The position numbers and the translations under genes were made by a program. Under the pieces are notes generated by a model. That model ran no database searches and was not told where the DNA came from. It was given only the letters and a program-made list of their open reading frames with translations. Shown piece by piece: positions 34,021-44,198 of a stretch of 64,000 bases of DNA. Location: NCBI RefSeq assembly GCF_002209565.1, contig NZ_NJIH01000001.1:278226-342225 (forward strand), in the 5' to 3' direction. Each line of letters starts with the position of its first letter. The first letter of the stretch is position 1. This stretch comes from Candidimonas nitroreducens. GTDB taxonomy: Bacteria > Pseudomonadota > Gammaproteobacteria > Burkholderiales > Burkholderiaceae_B.

Positions 34021-35439
34021 ATGACTGAAACTCCACGCTCGGACGCATTCGTCTTTTTCGGAGCCACGGGCGATCTGGCCTACAAGCAGATATTCCCGTC
34101 GCTGTATGCCATGCAGCGCCGCGGGCACTTGAACATGCCCGTACTGGGCGTGAGCCGATCTTCATGGGACAAGGGCAAGCTGGTGCAGCGTGCGCGCGAC
34201 AGCATCGCCGAGCACGGGCAGATCGATGAACACGTGTTCGCCGGGCTGGCCGAACACCTGGAATACGTCGCCGGCGACTATCAGGACGAGGACACTTATC
34301 GGCGCCTGCGCGCCGCCTTGGGACAAGCGCGCAGGCCCCTGCACTATCTCGCCATCCCGCCGGGCATGTTCGACGTGGTGGCGCGCGGCCTGGCGCAGTC
34401 GGGTTGCGCGCGCGACGCCCGAGTCGTCGTGGAAAAACCCTTCGGGCGCGATCTGGCCTCGGCGCGCAAGCTTCAGGCGATGCTCACCGAAACGTTTGCC
34501 CCCGAATCGATATTCCGTATCGACCATTACCTGGGCAAGGAGCCGGTACAGAACCTGCTGTATTTCCGCTACGCCAATGTGTTCGCCGAGCCCATCTGGA
34601 ACCACCGCTACATAGATAGCGTGCAGGTCACCATGGCGGAAGCCTTCGGCGTACAGGGCCGCGGCAGCTTCTACGACGGAGTGGGCGCGGTGCGCGACGT
34701 GATCCAGAACCACATGCTGCAGGTGGTTTCGCTGCTGGCCACCGAGCCGCCGCCGGCCGGCCACCCGGATGCCGCGCGCGATGCGCAATGCAAGGTGTTC
34801 CAGGCCATGTGCCCGGTGCTGCCGCAAAACGCGGTGCTGGGACAGTTCCAGGGCTATCAGTCCGAGCCGGGCGTGGCGCAGGGTTCGAAGGTCGAGACCT
34901 ATGCCGCCCTGCGCCTGGACATCGACAACGAGCGCTGGACGGGCGTGCCCTTTTTCATACGCTCGGGCAAGTGCCTGCCGGTCACGGCCACCGAAGTGCT
35001 GGTGAAGTTCAAGCCTTTGCGCCATGCGGTGTTCGACACGGCAAGCGCAAAACAGGCCACGGGCGCCGCGGCGGGTTCCCAGGCGAATTACTTCCGCTTT
35101 CGCATCAGCCCCGATGTATTGTTGTGCGTGGGTGCGCGGGTCAAGCTGCCGGGCGAAGCCATGGCCGGCGAAACCGTAGAACTTGCCGCGCATCACCAGG
35201 CGGCCGACGAAATGTCGCCCTACGAACGCCTGCTGGGCGATGCGCTGCGCGGCGACCCTGCCCTGTTCGCACGCTACGAAAGTATCGAGGCGGCGTGGCG
35301 CGTGGTGACCCCGCTGCTGGAAAGTGGCACGGCCCCCCTGCCCTACCAGCCCGGCAGTTGGGGGCCGCAGCAGGCCGCGGGGCTTACGGCCGCGGCTGGC
35401 GGCTGGCACGATCCGCAGCCGCCGGATTCCAAGCCTTAG
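34021..35439 (+). CDS. zwf: Glucose-6-phosphate dehydrogenase
   Basis: 472 residues from the ATG at 34021 with GGAGAA upstream; the frame is open back to 33613 inside gnd, but that part is unrelated. GATGDLA at 14-20 is the nucleotide loop and RIDHYLGKEP at 166-175 is the active-site signature containing the catalytic His region. It makes 6-phosphogluconolactone and NAD(P)H. A lactonase (pgl) gene is not seen in the window. Length is usual for bacterial Zwf. Confidence 0.94.
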   Translation: MTETPRSDAFVFFGATGDLAYKQIFPSLYAMQRRGHLNMPVLGVSRSSWDKGKLVQRARDSIAEHGQIDEHVFAGLAEHLEYVAGDYQDEDTYRRLRAALGQARRPLHYLAIPPGMFDVVARGLAQSGCARDARVVVEKPFGRDLASARKLQAMLTETFAPESIFRIDHYLGKEPVQNLLYFRYANVFAEPIWNHRYIDSVQVTMAEAFGVQGRGSFYDGVGAVRDVIQNHMLQVVSLLATEPPPAGHPDAARDAQCKVFQAMCPVLPQNAVLGQFQGYQSEPGVAQGSKVETYAALRLDIDNERWTGVPFFIRSGKCLPVTATEVLVKFKPLRHAVFDTASAKQATGAAAGSQANYFRFRISPDVLLCVGARVKLPGEAMAGETVELAAHHQAADEMSPYERLLGDALRGDPALFARYESIEAAWRVVTPLLESGTAPLPYQPGSWGPQQAAGLTAAAGGWHDPQPPDSKP

Positions 35440-35602
35440 GGCCGGTTGGCGCCGACGCTGCCTGGCGACGCCCCGGCCTCCAGGGGCACCGGGCCGCAGT
35501 GCACCGCCGGCAGGCGCGGAACCTATAGCAGACACAAGAGTCTGAAAAAACTGGAACGCACAGAGACTAAGATAGAGACGGAAACAGCCATACGAGGCAG
35601 CC

Positions 35603-36736
35603 ATGAACACCAGCAAAGCGAGCACTGTCAACGCAAATACGCGACGCCTGCACAAACTCGGCCAGAGCCTCTGGCTCGACAATATCACCCGGGACATCCT
35701 GGACTCGGGCCAGCTGCAGCGCTACTGCCAGGAATTTTCCTTGACCGGGTTGACTTCCAACCCGACGATATTCGACCAGGCAATCCGCAAGGGCCAGGCC
35801 TACGACGAAGATATTCGCAGCAAATCCGCTGAAGGCGGCTCGGCCGATTCGATCTTCTTCGAACTGGCGATAGCCGACCTGAAGCGCGCCGCCGCCCTGT
35901 TCCTGCCCGCCCACCAGGCCAGCGATTCGATGGACGGCTGGGTGTCGCTGGAGGTGTCGCCGCTGCTGGCCTACGACGCCCGCAGCAGCGTGGCAGAGGC
36001 CACGCGCCTGCACGCGCAGGCGAACTGCCCCAATCTGTTCATCAAGATACCCGGCACCCCCGAAGGCCTGCACGCCATAGAAGATTCCATATACGCCGGG
36101 ATCCCGGTGAATGTGACGCTGCTGTTTTCCTGCGAACAATACGTAGCGGCGGCCGACGCCTACTGCCGCGGCATACGGCGCAGAATCGAAGCGGGGCTCG
36201 ATCCCAAGGTGCATTCGGTGGCGTCACTGTTCATCAGCCGCTGGGACAAGGCCGTGGCGCAGACCGCGCCCGAGGCGCTGCGCAACCGCCTGGGCGTCGC
36301 CGTGGCCGGGCGCACCTACCGCAGTTATGTGCAGCGCATGGCCTCGCCCGAGTGGGCGCGGCTGGCCGCCGCCGGCGCCGTGCCGCAGCGGCTGCTGTGG
36401 GCCAGCACCGGCGTGAAGGACCCGGCGCTGCCGGAAACCTATTATGTCGAGGCCTTGGCCGCGCCTGAAACCATCAACACCATGCCCGACAAGACCCTGC
36501 ATGCTTATGCCGACAGCGGCCAGCTGCGCGGCGAAATGGCGCGCGACGGCGTCGAGGCCGAGACACAGCTGGCGGAATTCGCCCGCGCCGGCGTGGACGT
36601 GGCCGCCCTGGCTCTGCGCTTGCAGCAGGAAGGCGCCCAGGCCTTCGAGAAATCCTGGAACGATCTGATGAACCTGATCGCGCAAAAAGGCGGCACGGCG
36701 CAACCCGGCACGGCTCCAGAAGGCAGCGCATCATGA
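35603..36736 (+). CDS. tal: Transaldolase
   Basis: 377 residues, matching the actinobacterial/cyanobacterial-type TalB-like subclass used in many pentose-phosphate operons. [12 protein letters not shown] opens the fold, the Schiff-base Lys is K148 in [11 protein letters not shown], and ISRWDKAV with VLWASTG-type motifs follows ([11 protein letters not shown]). It transfers dihydroxyacetone units between sedoheptulose-7-phosphate and glyceraldehyde-3-phosphate. It is 163 bases downstream of zwf. The stop overlaps pgi by 4 bases. Confidence 0.93.
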   Translation: MNTSKASTVNANTRRLHKLGQSLWLDNITRDILDSGQLQRYCQEFSLTGLTSNPTIFDQAIRKGQAYDEDIRSKSAEGGSADSIFFELAIADLKRAAALFLPAHQASDSMDGWVSLEVSPLLAYDARSSVAEATRLHAQANCPNLFIKIPGTPEGLHAIEDSIYAGIPVNVTLLFSCEQYVAAADAYCRGIRRRIEAGLDPKVHSVASLFISRWDKAVAQTAPEALRNRLGVAVAGRTYRSYVQRMASPEWARLAAAGAVPQRLLWASTGVKDPALPETYYVEALAAPETINTMPDKTLHAYADSGQLRGEMARDGVEAETQLAEFARAGVDVAALALRLQQEGAQAFEKSWNDLMNLIAQKGGTAQPGTAPEGSAS

Positions 36737-38373
36737 ACACCCCGGCCTGGACCGCGCTGCCAGAGCGCCCGGCCTGGAAGGCCTTGCACGCGCATTACGA
36801 AAACATGCGCGGCCTGCACCTGCGCCAGTTGTTTGCCGACGACCCGGGACGCGGCCCGCGCCTCACGGTACAGGCCTGCGGCCTGTACCTGGACTATTCC
36901 AAACATCGCGTCAATGACGAAACCATGCAGCTGCTCATCGAGCTGGCGCTGGCCTGCGGCCTGCGCGAGCGCATCGAGGCGATGTTTTCCGGCCAGAAAA
37001 TCAACGTCACCGAGCATCGCGCGGTGCTGCACACCGCCCTGCGTGCGCCCGTCGGCGAGAAAATCATGCTCGACGGCGTGGACGTGGTCGCCGAGGTTCA
37101 TGCCGTGCTGGACAAAATGCGCGATTTCACGCGCCGCGTCCACGACGGCAATTGGCGCGGCCACACCGGCCGGCCCATACGCAATGTGGTCAACATCGGC
37201 ATCGGCGGCTCGGATCTGGGGCCGGTGATGGCCTACGAGGCGCTGCGCCACTACAGCCGGCGCAACATGTGTTTCCGTTTCGTCTCCAACGTCGACGGCA
37301 GCGACTTCGCCGAGGCCACGCGCGACCTCGATCCGCAGGAAACGCTGTTCATCATCTGCTCGAAAACCTTCAAGACGCTGGAAACACTTACCAACGCGCA
37401 CAGCGCCAGGCAATGGGTGCTGGCGGCCCTGGGCGACGAAAGCGCCATCGCACGGCACTTCGTGGCGGTCTCGACCAACGCGGAAGGCGTGCGCGAATTC
37501 GGCATCGACGCGGACAATATGTTCGGCCTCTGGGACTGGGACGGCGGCCGCTACTCGATGGACTCGGCCATCGGCCTGTCGACCATGCTGGCCATCGGGG
37601 CCGACAACTTCCAGGCCATGCTGGACGGCTATCGCGCCATGGACCTGCATTTCCGCACCGCGCCGTTCGAGCGCAACCTGCCCGTATTGATGGGGCTACT
37701 GGCCGTCTGGTACAACAATTTCTTCGGCGCGCAGAGCGTGGCCGTGCTGCCCTACGACAATTACCTGAAGCGCTTCCCGGCCTATCTGCAGCAGCTGACG
37801 ATGGAAAGCAACGGCAAGCGCGTGACCCTGGAAGGCATACCGGTGGACTACCAGACCGGCCCCGTCTACTGGGGCGAGCCGGGCACCAACGGGCAGCACT
37901 CCTTTTATCAGCTGATACACCAGGGCACCAAGCTCGTGCCCTGCGACTTCATCGGCTTTTGCCAGCCGCTGAACCCGCTGGGCCGGCACCACGAGCTGCT
38001 CATGGCCAATCTGTTCGCGCAGACCGAGGCGCTGGCCTTCGGCAAGACGGCCGAAGAGGTGCGCGCCGAAGGCACGCCCCAAGAGCTGGTGCCGCATCGC
38101 GTCTTCGAGGGCAATCGGCCCACCACCACGATACTGGCCGAACGCCTCGACCCGGGCACGCTCGGCCGCCTGGTGGCCCTGTACGAGCACAGCGTCTTCA
38201 CGCAAGGCACCATCTGGCACATAGACTCGTTCGATCAGTGGGGCGTCGAACTCGGCAAGCAGCTGGCCGACCGAGTCATTCCCCAGCTCGAGCATCCCAA
38301 GCCTGATGCGCTCGCGCACGACAGCTCGACCAATGCCTTGATCCGCCATTACCTGCAACACAGGCAAGGCTAA
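36733..38373 (+). CDS. pgi: Glucose-6-phosphate isomerase
   Basis: 546 residues, full length for proteobacterial Pgi. [24 protein letters not shown] (phosphate loop) and [12 protein letters not shown] are the family signatures; [16 protein letters not shown] and [11 protein letters not shown] give the catalytic His and Glu/Lys regions. It interconverts glucose-6- and fructose-6-phosphate. The 4-base overlap with tal (ATGA) indicates coupling. Together with zwf and gnd it allows cycling of hexose phosphate for NADPH. Confidence 0.95.
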   Translation: MNTPAWTALPERPAWKALHAHYENMRGLHLRQLFADDPGRGPRLTVQACGLYLDYSKHRVNDETMQLLIELALACGLRERIEAMFSGQKINVTEHRAVLHTALRAPVGEKIMLDGVDVVAEVHAVLDKMRDFTRRVHDGNWRGHTGRPIRNVVNIGIGGSDLGPVMAYEALRHYSRRNMCFRFVSNVDGSDFAEATRDLDPQETLFIICSKTFKTLETLTNAHSARQWVLAALGDESAIARHFVAVSTNAEGVREFGIDADNMFGLWDWDGGRYSMDSAIGLSTMLAIGADNFQAMLDGYRAMDLHFRTAPFERNLPVLMGLLAVWYNNFFGAQSVAVLPYDNYLKRFPAYLQQLTMESNGKRVTLEGIPVDYQTGPVYWGEPGTNGQHSFYQLIHQGTKLVPCDFIGFCQPLNPLGRHHELLMANLFAQTEALAFGKTAEEVRAEGTPQELVPHRVFEGNRPTTTILAERLDPGTLGRLVALYEHSVFTQGTIWHIDSFDQWGVELGKQLADRVIPQLEHPKPDALAHDSSTNALIRHYLQHRQG

Positions 38374-38457
38374 GGCAACGGCAGCGCTGCGGCCGCGCCC
38401 GTGCGCCGCAGCGCCAGGCATGGCATTATGGGCAGCACAAGAAACAAGGAAGCATTC

Positions 38458-40131
38458 ATGAAGCCCTCGGCACCCGACACCCCTGAAATCAGCCCTCTGG
38501 CCGGCAAGCCGGCGCCGCCGGAAATTCTCTGCAACATCGCCCGGCTGGTCACCGCCTACTACAGCGAAACACCGGATCCGGACGAGCCCCTGCAGCGCGT
38601 GGCCTTCGGCACATCGGGCCACCGCGGCTCGTCGCTGGAACGCAGCTTCAACGAGGCCCACGTACTGGCCATCACCCAGGCCATCTGCCTGTACCGCAAG
38701 CGCCACGGCACCAGCGGGCCGCTGTACCTGGGCATCGACACCCACGCGCTGTCCGAGCCGGCCAGCGCCAGCGCCCTCGAGGTGCTGGCGGCCAACGGCG
38801 TGCGGGTCATGATCGCGCCGGGCGGCGAATATACCCCCACGCCGGCGGTGTCGCACGCCATCCTCACCTACAACCGGCGGCGCCGCAGCGGGCTGGCCGA
38901 CGGCATCGTGGTAACGCCTTCGCACAATCCGCCCGACAACGGCGGCTTCAAGTACAACCCCGCCAACGGCGGCCCTGCCGATACGCGCGTCACGGGCTGG
39001 ATCGAAAACAAGGCCAACGAGATCCTGCGCGGCGGCCTCAAGGCGGTGCGCCGCATGCCGCTGGCGCGCGCCTTGCGCAGCGGCGCGGTGCGCCGCCACG
39101 ACTTCCTGCGTGCCTACGTCGAAGATCTGAACCAGGTCGTCGACATGGATGCCATCCGCGGTTCGCGCATACGCATGGGCGTCGATCCTTTGGGCGGCGC
39201 CGGCGTGCATTACTGGCCCGCCATCGCCGAACACTATCGGCTCGACCTGGACGTCATCAGCCAGACGGTGGACGCCACCTTCCGCTTCATGACGGTGGAC
39301 TGGGACGGCAAGATCCGCATGGATCCGTCCTCCCGCTATGCCATGCAGGGCCTGATCGGGGCACGCAAGCGCTACGACATCGCCTACGCCTGCGACACCG
39401 ATCACGATCGCCACGGCATCGTGACCCGCTCGGCCGGGTTGCTTGCGCCCAACGACTACCTGGCGACGATGATCGGCTACCTGTTCAGCTATCGGCCGAA
39501 CTGGAGCGCCGCCGCGGCCGTGGGCAAGACAGTGGTCAGCACGCAGATGATAGACCGCGTCTGCAGCCGGCTGGGCCGCAAGCTGTACGAGGTGCCGGTC
39601 GGCTTCAAATGGTTTGCCGCCGGGCTGCAGGATGGCTCGCTGGGCTTTGGCGGTGAGGAAAGCGCGGGCGCCTCGTTCCTGCGGCGCGACGGCTCGGTCT
39701 GGACCACCGACAAGGACGGGCTCGTTCCCGCCCTGCTCTCGGCCGAGATGACGGCGCGCTGCGGGCGCGATCCGGCGGAACTCTACCAGGCCATCGAACA
39801 GGCTTGCGGCAGGCCGTATGCCGACCGCCTGCAGGCACCCGCCACGCCGGCGCAAAAAAGCCGTCTGCTCAAGCTGGACGCGCGCCAGGTGCGTTCCACG
39901 ACGCTGGCCGGCGAGCCAGTGCAGGCCGTACTGACCCGGGCGCCGGGCAACGGCGCGCCCATAGGCGGGCTGAAGGTGGTAACCGGACATGGCTGGTTCG
40001 CCGCCCGCCCCTCGGGCACCGAGGACATCTACAAGATCTATGCCGAGAGCTTCCGCGACAAGCGCCATTTGCGGGAAATCCTGCACCAGGCCCAGGACAT
40101 CGTCGACCGGGCATTGCGCGGCAAAGCCTGA
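38458..40131 (+). CDS. pgm: Phosphoglucomutase (alpha-D-glucose-specific)
   Basis: 557 residues from the ATG at 38458, preceded by AAGGAAG; a GTG at 38401 would add an unrelated tail. The phosphoserine is S155 in VVTPSHNPPDNGG. The metal loop reads DTDHDRHG, the sugar-binding loop GFGGEESAG, and the phosphate site RPSGTEDIYKIYAES. It interconverts glucose-6- and glucose-1-phosphate, supplying UDP-glucose for the beta-glucan synthase now 15 kb downstream. The lower-GC island starts just after its stop. Confidence 0.94.
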   Translation: MKPSAPDTPEISPLAGKPAPPEILCNIARLVTAYYSETPDPDEPLQRVAFGTSGHRGSSLERSFNEAHVLAITQAICLYRKRHGTSGPLYLGIDTHALSEPASASALEVLAANGVRVMIAPGGEYTPTPAVSHAILTYNRRRRSGLADGIVVTPSHNPPDNGGFKYNPANGGPADTRVTGWIENKANEILRGGLKAVRRMPLARALRSGAVRRHDFLRAYVEDLNQVVDMDAIRGSRIRMGVDPLGGAGVHYWPAIAEHYRLDLDVISQTVDATFRFMTVDWDGKIRMDPSSRYAMQGLIGARKRYDIAYACDTDHDRHGIVTRSAGLLAPNDYLATMIGYLFSYRPNWSAAAAVGKTVVSTQMIDRVCSRLGRKLYEVPVGFKWFAAGLQDGSLGFGGEESAGASFLRRDGSVWTTDKDGLVPALLSAEMTARCGRDPAELYQAIEQACGRPYADRLQAPATPAQKSRLLKLDARQVRSTTLAGEPVQAVLTRAPGNGAPIGGLKVVTGHGWFAARPSGTEDIYKIYAESFRDKRHLREILHQAQDIVDRALRGKA

Positions 40132-40139
40132 GGGCAGGA

Positions 40140-40433
40140 CAGATTGTCGGCCACTATGATGTCGCCGAGTTGTAGCGTGGGCACAGGTAGCTCCGAAAAT
40201 AGGCCAGAAATGCGGTGCCCTTCATCGGGTCGCCCAGAATCAGCGGGGTGGTGATTGCGTCCAGGCGCGAGCCGGCAATGAAGGCGGCGCTTTTCCAGCG
40301 GCTGTGCGAGGCGGAGACCATGGCAACGCTGGTTTCGTAGCAAACGCCCTCTGAGTCGTGTCATGTTAGTGGCCTTGGCCGTTTCGATTTGAATGCCATC
40401 CTCGGCCAGTCGCGATTTGTTGTCACGGAGCAA
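40140..40433 (-). pseudogene. IS630-family transposase fragment, frameshifted
   Basis: Read on the minus strand, ATNMTRLRGR is followed in a shifted frame by FIAGSRLDAITTPLILGDP, then GTAFLAYFRSY, then after another shift PTLQLGDIIVADNL. These match consecutive parts of IS630-type DDE transposases (TNMTR-RGR, FIAGLR-AITAP-, FLAYVEQ-PTLKPGDIVVMDN-). At least two frameshifts and missing ends show it is a relic. It starts within ten bases of the pgm stop, exactly at the boundary where base composition changes. Confidence 0.75.
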
Positions 40434-40435
40434 AA

Positions 40436-41365
40436 TTAAACGGCCACAGCTCTACCGCGTAAGGTTCCCGCCGCGACACAACTCCGGATCTCATCCCCCA
40501 GAAGGGACAAGAATGCTTGCATTGCTCGAGTGATTGGTTGCCCCGTCGCAGTCGCTGTCACAAGGTTCGCACCCATAATCTCAAGACTAATGGGGCGCGC
40601 GCTCAGATAGCGGTTTGCCACTTCGCGATGGATCGCGCCGTAAGGTAGTATGGTGCTGCCAATACCCCTTTCCACTAGGTGCTTGATAACAGTAACCGAG
40701 TGCATGTCCATCAGAATATGTGCCTCGATATCGTGTTGCTTAAACGCCGCATCGACGGCTCGTCGCATCCCGCTTTGGATGCCAGGCAGCAATAGTTGGT
40801 GACGCGCCAGCTCAGGAATTGTCACTTCGCGCAAAAGGTTGCTGGTTTTGGGCCACGCTGTCACTAGATAGAACTGCTCGACAAGTAAGGGAGTTACGAC
40901 CATGTTGGGGCCGCGTCGCGTGTCATACAGCACTGCTGCGCCAATAAGGCCACTCTCCAAGCGATCGACGAGCAATCCACTCGACCCCTCATACAAATGC
41001 AGTGAGGCCTTCGGGTAACGGGCGAGAAACTGCTGAGCACAGGAGGCGCCGATGGTTCCCATCAACGACGACGGCATGCCGACGATCACCGCGCCGGTTG
41101 GCTCTTCAGATTTCTGAAGCAACTGCTCCTTGACTTCGACAAGTTGCTCCAACAGTGGCTTGATTGCTGTGTACAGGGCGCGCCCAGCCTCAGTTAGTGC
41201 CACGCCACGCCCGTGCCGATAGAACAGCCGCGAACGAAATTCCGCCTCCAGGCTTGCGATTTGTCGGCTAGCAGCTGATTGGGAAACGCCCAGCTTTACG
41301 GCTGCCCGCGAGACTCCACCTGCATCTGCGGTTTTCTGGAAGACACGCAACTGGTCAATATTCAT
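40436..41365 (-). CDS. LysR-family transcriptional regulator
   Basis: 309 residues. The N-terminal winged helix (2-62) includes LRVFQKTADAGGVSRAAVKLGVSQSAASRQIASLEAEF; the rest is the periplasmic-binding-like effector domain (about 90-295). It is divergent from the CoA-linked operon with a 178-base gap that holds ATGC-N7-GCAT, a T-N11-A LysR box. It should activate that operon with a pathway acid as co-inducer and repress its own gene. Codon use resembles the downstream island, not pgm. Confidence 0.92.
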   Translation of the reverse strand: MNIDQLRVFQKTADAGGVSRAAVKLGVSQSAASRQIASLEAEFRSRLFYRHGRGVALTEAGRALYTAIKPLLEQLVEVKEQLLQKSEEPTGAVIVGMPSSLMGTIGASCAQQFLARYPKASLHLYEGSSGLLVDRLESGLIGAAVLYDTRRGPNMVVTPLLVEQFYLVTAWPKTSNLLREVTIPELARHQLLLPGIQSGMRRAVDAAFKQHDIEAHILMDMHSVTVIKHLVERGIGSTILPYGAIHREVANRYLSARPISLEIMGANLVTATATGQPITRAMQAFLSLLGDEIRSCVAAGTLRGRAVAV

Positions 41366-41424
41366 AGCGTAGGGGATGCGGAAAGCCAGGCAACAACAAT
41401 AACACGGGAACCACCCAGTTAGCT

Positions 41425-41439
41425 ATGCGATATAGGCAT
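41425..41439. promoter_or_regulatory. LysR-type box (T-N11-A)
   Basis: ATGC-GATATAG-GCAT is a perfect interrupted palindrome containing T-N11-A, the LysR core motif. It sits 60 bases from the regulator start and about 105 bases upstream of the E1-like gene, a typical recognition-site position between divergent genes. Confidence 0.6.
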
Positions 41440-41543
41440 TGCTGAAAGTCGGTTGTGTGAGCGTCATTTTTCCCTCACTGAAATAAACTCATTTCCGCTT
41501 CCTTGAAGACCAAAGCCCCTACTCGTAGTCCTTGATTAGAACG

Positions 41544-44198
41544 ATGGCACTCTTACCTTCCTCTCCTCTAAATGCTGCCCCAGTGGCGTTTCTCGAGGAC
41601 ATCCACGATCGCTGGCAACAAGACCCAGCCTCGGTTGATCCTAGCTGGGCGCGGGTGTTCCGGATGGTCGACGACCTATTGGGCGGCAGCCCCATGTCAG
41701 GGAATGTCGAGGAGGTTGGTTTGATCACCATGTTGCGTCAATTGGGCCATTTGTTCGCCAACATCAACCCGCTCGAAACAAAGCCGCCCGTGACTCTAGA
41801 TTTGATACGCGCTGCCAACATTCGGCTTCTAAACAAACGCCCCCCTTCAGCTGTTACGCTGCTCGAGCGTTACTGCGGTACATTGGGGGTCGAATCGTCC
41901 CACATAGACGACGACGAAATACGCAACTGGATCCAGGACGCCACGGAGAACGCTACTGCCCCAGAAACCGACACGCTGCGTCGCGCATACGGCAAGCTGG
42001 TGCAGGCGGAAGAGTTCGAAGCTTTCCTAGACAAAAAATTCCCGGGTAAGAAGCGTTTCGGTTTAGAAGGCGGCGAGGCGCTATTGCCGATGTTGGATCG
42101 AATCCTGCAAAACGCAGCTGCGGACGGCGTCCGCAGTGTTGTCATCGGGACTATGCATCGGGGGCGTCTCAATATTGCCGCGAATATTCTCGGCAAGCCG
42201 CTGGAAAGGCTTCTCGCTGAATTCAAGGGCGCCTTTCCTTTCGGCTCGGAAAAAAGCTGCACCGCCGACGTTGCCTACCATCTAGGCTTCGACACGATCC
42301 TTCCCGAAACCGGCCTCGCAGTCACCTTGCAGCCGAACCCGTCGCATCTTGAAGCAGTAGATCCAGTGGTGATTGGCCGTGTACGTGCACTGCAGGAACA
42401 GCTGCCTGTGATTGCGCGCAAAAGTGTACTGGGTATCGTATTACACACGGACGCTGCGGTTATCGGGCAGGGCGTGGTTACTGAAACGCTGCAGCTTGGG
42501 ATGCCCGCCGGCTTTACTGTGGGCGGAACCCTGCATATCGTCGTCAACAATCAACTAGGCTTTACCACCGAGCCCGAAGAAGGCAGGAGCTCCCGCTACT
42601 GCACCGGCCCCTGGAAAGCCATCGACAGCCTGATTCTTCACGCCAATGGCAACGACGTCGATGCAGCTATTCGCGCAGCTGACTTGGCTACGAGATTCCG
42701 AAAGGCCCATGCACGAGACGCTGTCATCGACTTGGTGTGCTTTCGGCGCAATGGCCACAATGAGATGGACGAGCCACGCTATACCCAGCCGGTGCTCTAC
42801 CGACGGCTCGACAAAATGATAGGTGTCCGCCATCGACTGGAAGAAAAACTGCTGGATGCCTCCATTCTGAATGTCGAAGAGATCAAGGCTGCAATAGAAA
42901 GCTGCCACGCGTCGCTTAACGCAGCCTACGCCGTATTGCCGACATGGCGCGCTCCGACTCCTACCATGCTGGCTCCGGCATCAGGCTCTTCTATCGTGCC
43001 ACGGGTAGCGCCTGCGACAGTACAGCGCATCCTAGAACACATCGCCACGCCACCGGCAGGGGTAAAGCTCGACCCTCGCCTGGAGCGCCAGGTGCGCCAG
43101 CGGATGACGGAACGGAAGGTGGCTGTTTGGGCCGTGGGCGAAGCCTTGGCGCTGGGCAGCCTGCTACTTGAAGGTATTCCTGTGCGTCTTAGCGGACAGG
43201 ATACTGTTCGTGGCGCGTTTTCGCACCGCATCTTCGCGCTCACTGATGCCGAGGACGGCAAACGTCACATTAGCTTGCAGCAGTTGAGCCCCGAACAAGC
43301 CCCGTTCAGCGTGATCAATAGCACCTTGTCGGAATATGCAGTGCTTGGTTTCGAGTATGGCTATAGCCTTGGTCACCCACGGGCTCTAACTCTGTGGGAG
43401 GCACAGTTTGGCGACTTCGCCAACAGCGCCCAGGTACTCATCGACCAATTCATTGCCAGCGGCGAGGAGAAATGGCGCTTGCGGTCTTCCTTGGTGATGC
43501 TTTTGCCTCATGGGCTAGAGGGCCAGGGGCCTGAACACTCCTCGGCGCGCATTGAGCGGTACCTACAACTGGCAGCTCAGGAAAACATCATAGTCGCCAT
43601 TCCGACCACACCGGCTAACTACTTCCATTTACTGCGGCGCCAGGCCCACAATGCCACGCGCAAGCCGCTGATCATCTTCACCCCGAAGACACTGCTTCGC
43701 TTGCCGGCAGCGGTGTCCCCGCTGGAGGATTTTTCTTCAGAACTCCAGTTCCAACCGGTGCTGGTGGATCGGTCTACGGCAGCAGAAAATAGTGGCTCAG
43801 CCATTAGGCAGATCCTGCTGTGCTGCGGGAAGTTGGCCTATTCCCTGATACAGGAGCGCGACCGCCGGGGTGCTACGGACACGCTGATCGTCCGTTTGGA
43901 GCAGCTTTACCCATTGCCCATGGGCGCGTTAGCGGAAATTTTTCGCACCTATCCGGACACAACTCTCGTATGGGTGCAAGAAGAGCCCGCCAACCAGGGG
44001 GCCTGGAGCTGGCTTGATCGGAGATTGGAGCATCTAGCGAAAAAAAGTGGCCACACCAAACCTCGCTGGTACTACTGTGGGCGACCCGAATCCGCTTCAC
44101 CTGCCGGAAGCTTTCATGAAGATCACATCGCCGACCAGCAAAAGATTGTGATGGCGGCTTTCACCCGACCACCCTTAAACACTGGAGTGAACACATGA
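41544..44198 (+). CDS. 2-oxoglutarate dehydrogenase E1-like thiamine enzyme without E2/E3 partners
   Basis: About 884 residues from the ATG at 41544 (an upstream TTG at 41532 adds four residues). The E1o-type N-terminus FLEDIHDRWQQDPASVDPSW is followed by MHRGRLNIAANILGKP, DVAYHLGFD, QPNPSHLEAVDPVVIGRVRA, AAVIGQGVVTET and IDLVCFRRNGHNEMDEPRYTQP, all consecutive SucA landmarks. The C-terminal transketolase part (about 560-880) is intact. It is slightly short for SucA (about 930-950). No sucB or lpd gene lies here, so it either recruits the housekeeping E2/E3 or works alone as a 2-oxo-acid decarboxylase or carboligase. It heads a CoA-linked catabolic operon and its stop overlaps the TctC gene by 4 bases. 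Confidence 0.88.
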   Translation: MALLPSSPLNAAPVAFLEDIHDRWQQDPASVDPSWARVFRMVDDLLGGSPMSGNVEEVGLITMLRQLGHLFANINPLETKPPVTLDLIRAANIRLLNKRPPSAVTLLERYCGTLGVESSHIDDDEIRNWIQDATENATAPETDTLRRAYGKLVQAEEFEAFLDKKFPGKKRFGLEGGEALLPMLDRILQNAAADGVRSVVIGTMHRGRLNIAANILGKPLERLLAEFKGAFPFGSEKSCTADVAYHLGFDTILPETGLAVTLQPNPSHLEAVDPVVIGRVRALQEQLPVIARKSVLGIVLHTDAAVIGQGVVTETLQLGMPAGFTVGGTLHIVVNNQLGFTTEPEEGRSSRYCTGPWKAIDSLILHANGNDVDAAIRAADLATRFRKAHARDAVIDLVCFRRNGHNEMDEPRYTQPVLYRRLDKMIGVRHRLEEKLLDASILNVEEIKAAIESCHASLNAAYAVLPTWRAPTPTMLAPASGSSIVPRVAPATVQRILEHIATPPAGVKLDPRLERQVRQRMTERKVAVWAVGEALALGSLLLEGIPVRLSGQDTVRGAFSHRIFALTDAEDGKRHISLQQLSPEQAPFSVINSTLSEYAVLGFEYGYSLGHPRALTLWEAQFGDFANSAQVLIDQFIASGEEKWRLRSSLVMLLPHGLEGQGPEHSSARIERYLQLAAQENIIVAIPTTPANYFHLLRRQAHNATRKPLIIFTPKTLLRLPAAVSPLEDFSSELQFQPVLVDRSTAAENSGSAIRQILLCCGKLAYSLIQERDRRGATDTLIVRLEQLYPLPMGALAEIFRTYPDTTLVWVQEEPANQGAWSWLDRRLEHLAKKSGHTKPRWYYCGRPESASPAGSFHEDHIADQQKIVMAAFTRPPLNTGVNT

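Noticed and set aside
37696..40086. Long open frame on the minus strand opposite pgi and pgm
   Set aside because: It mirrors the codon pattern of two well-supported genes and has no recognisable domain; GC-rich coding regions create such antisense frames.
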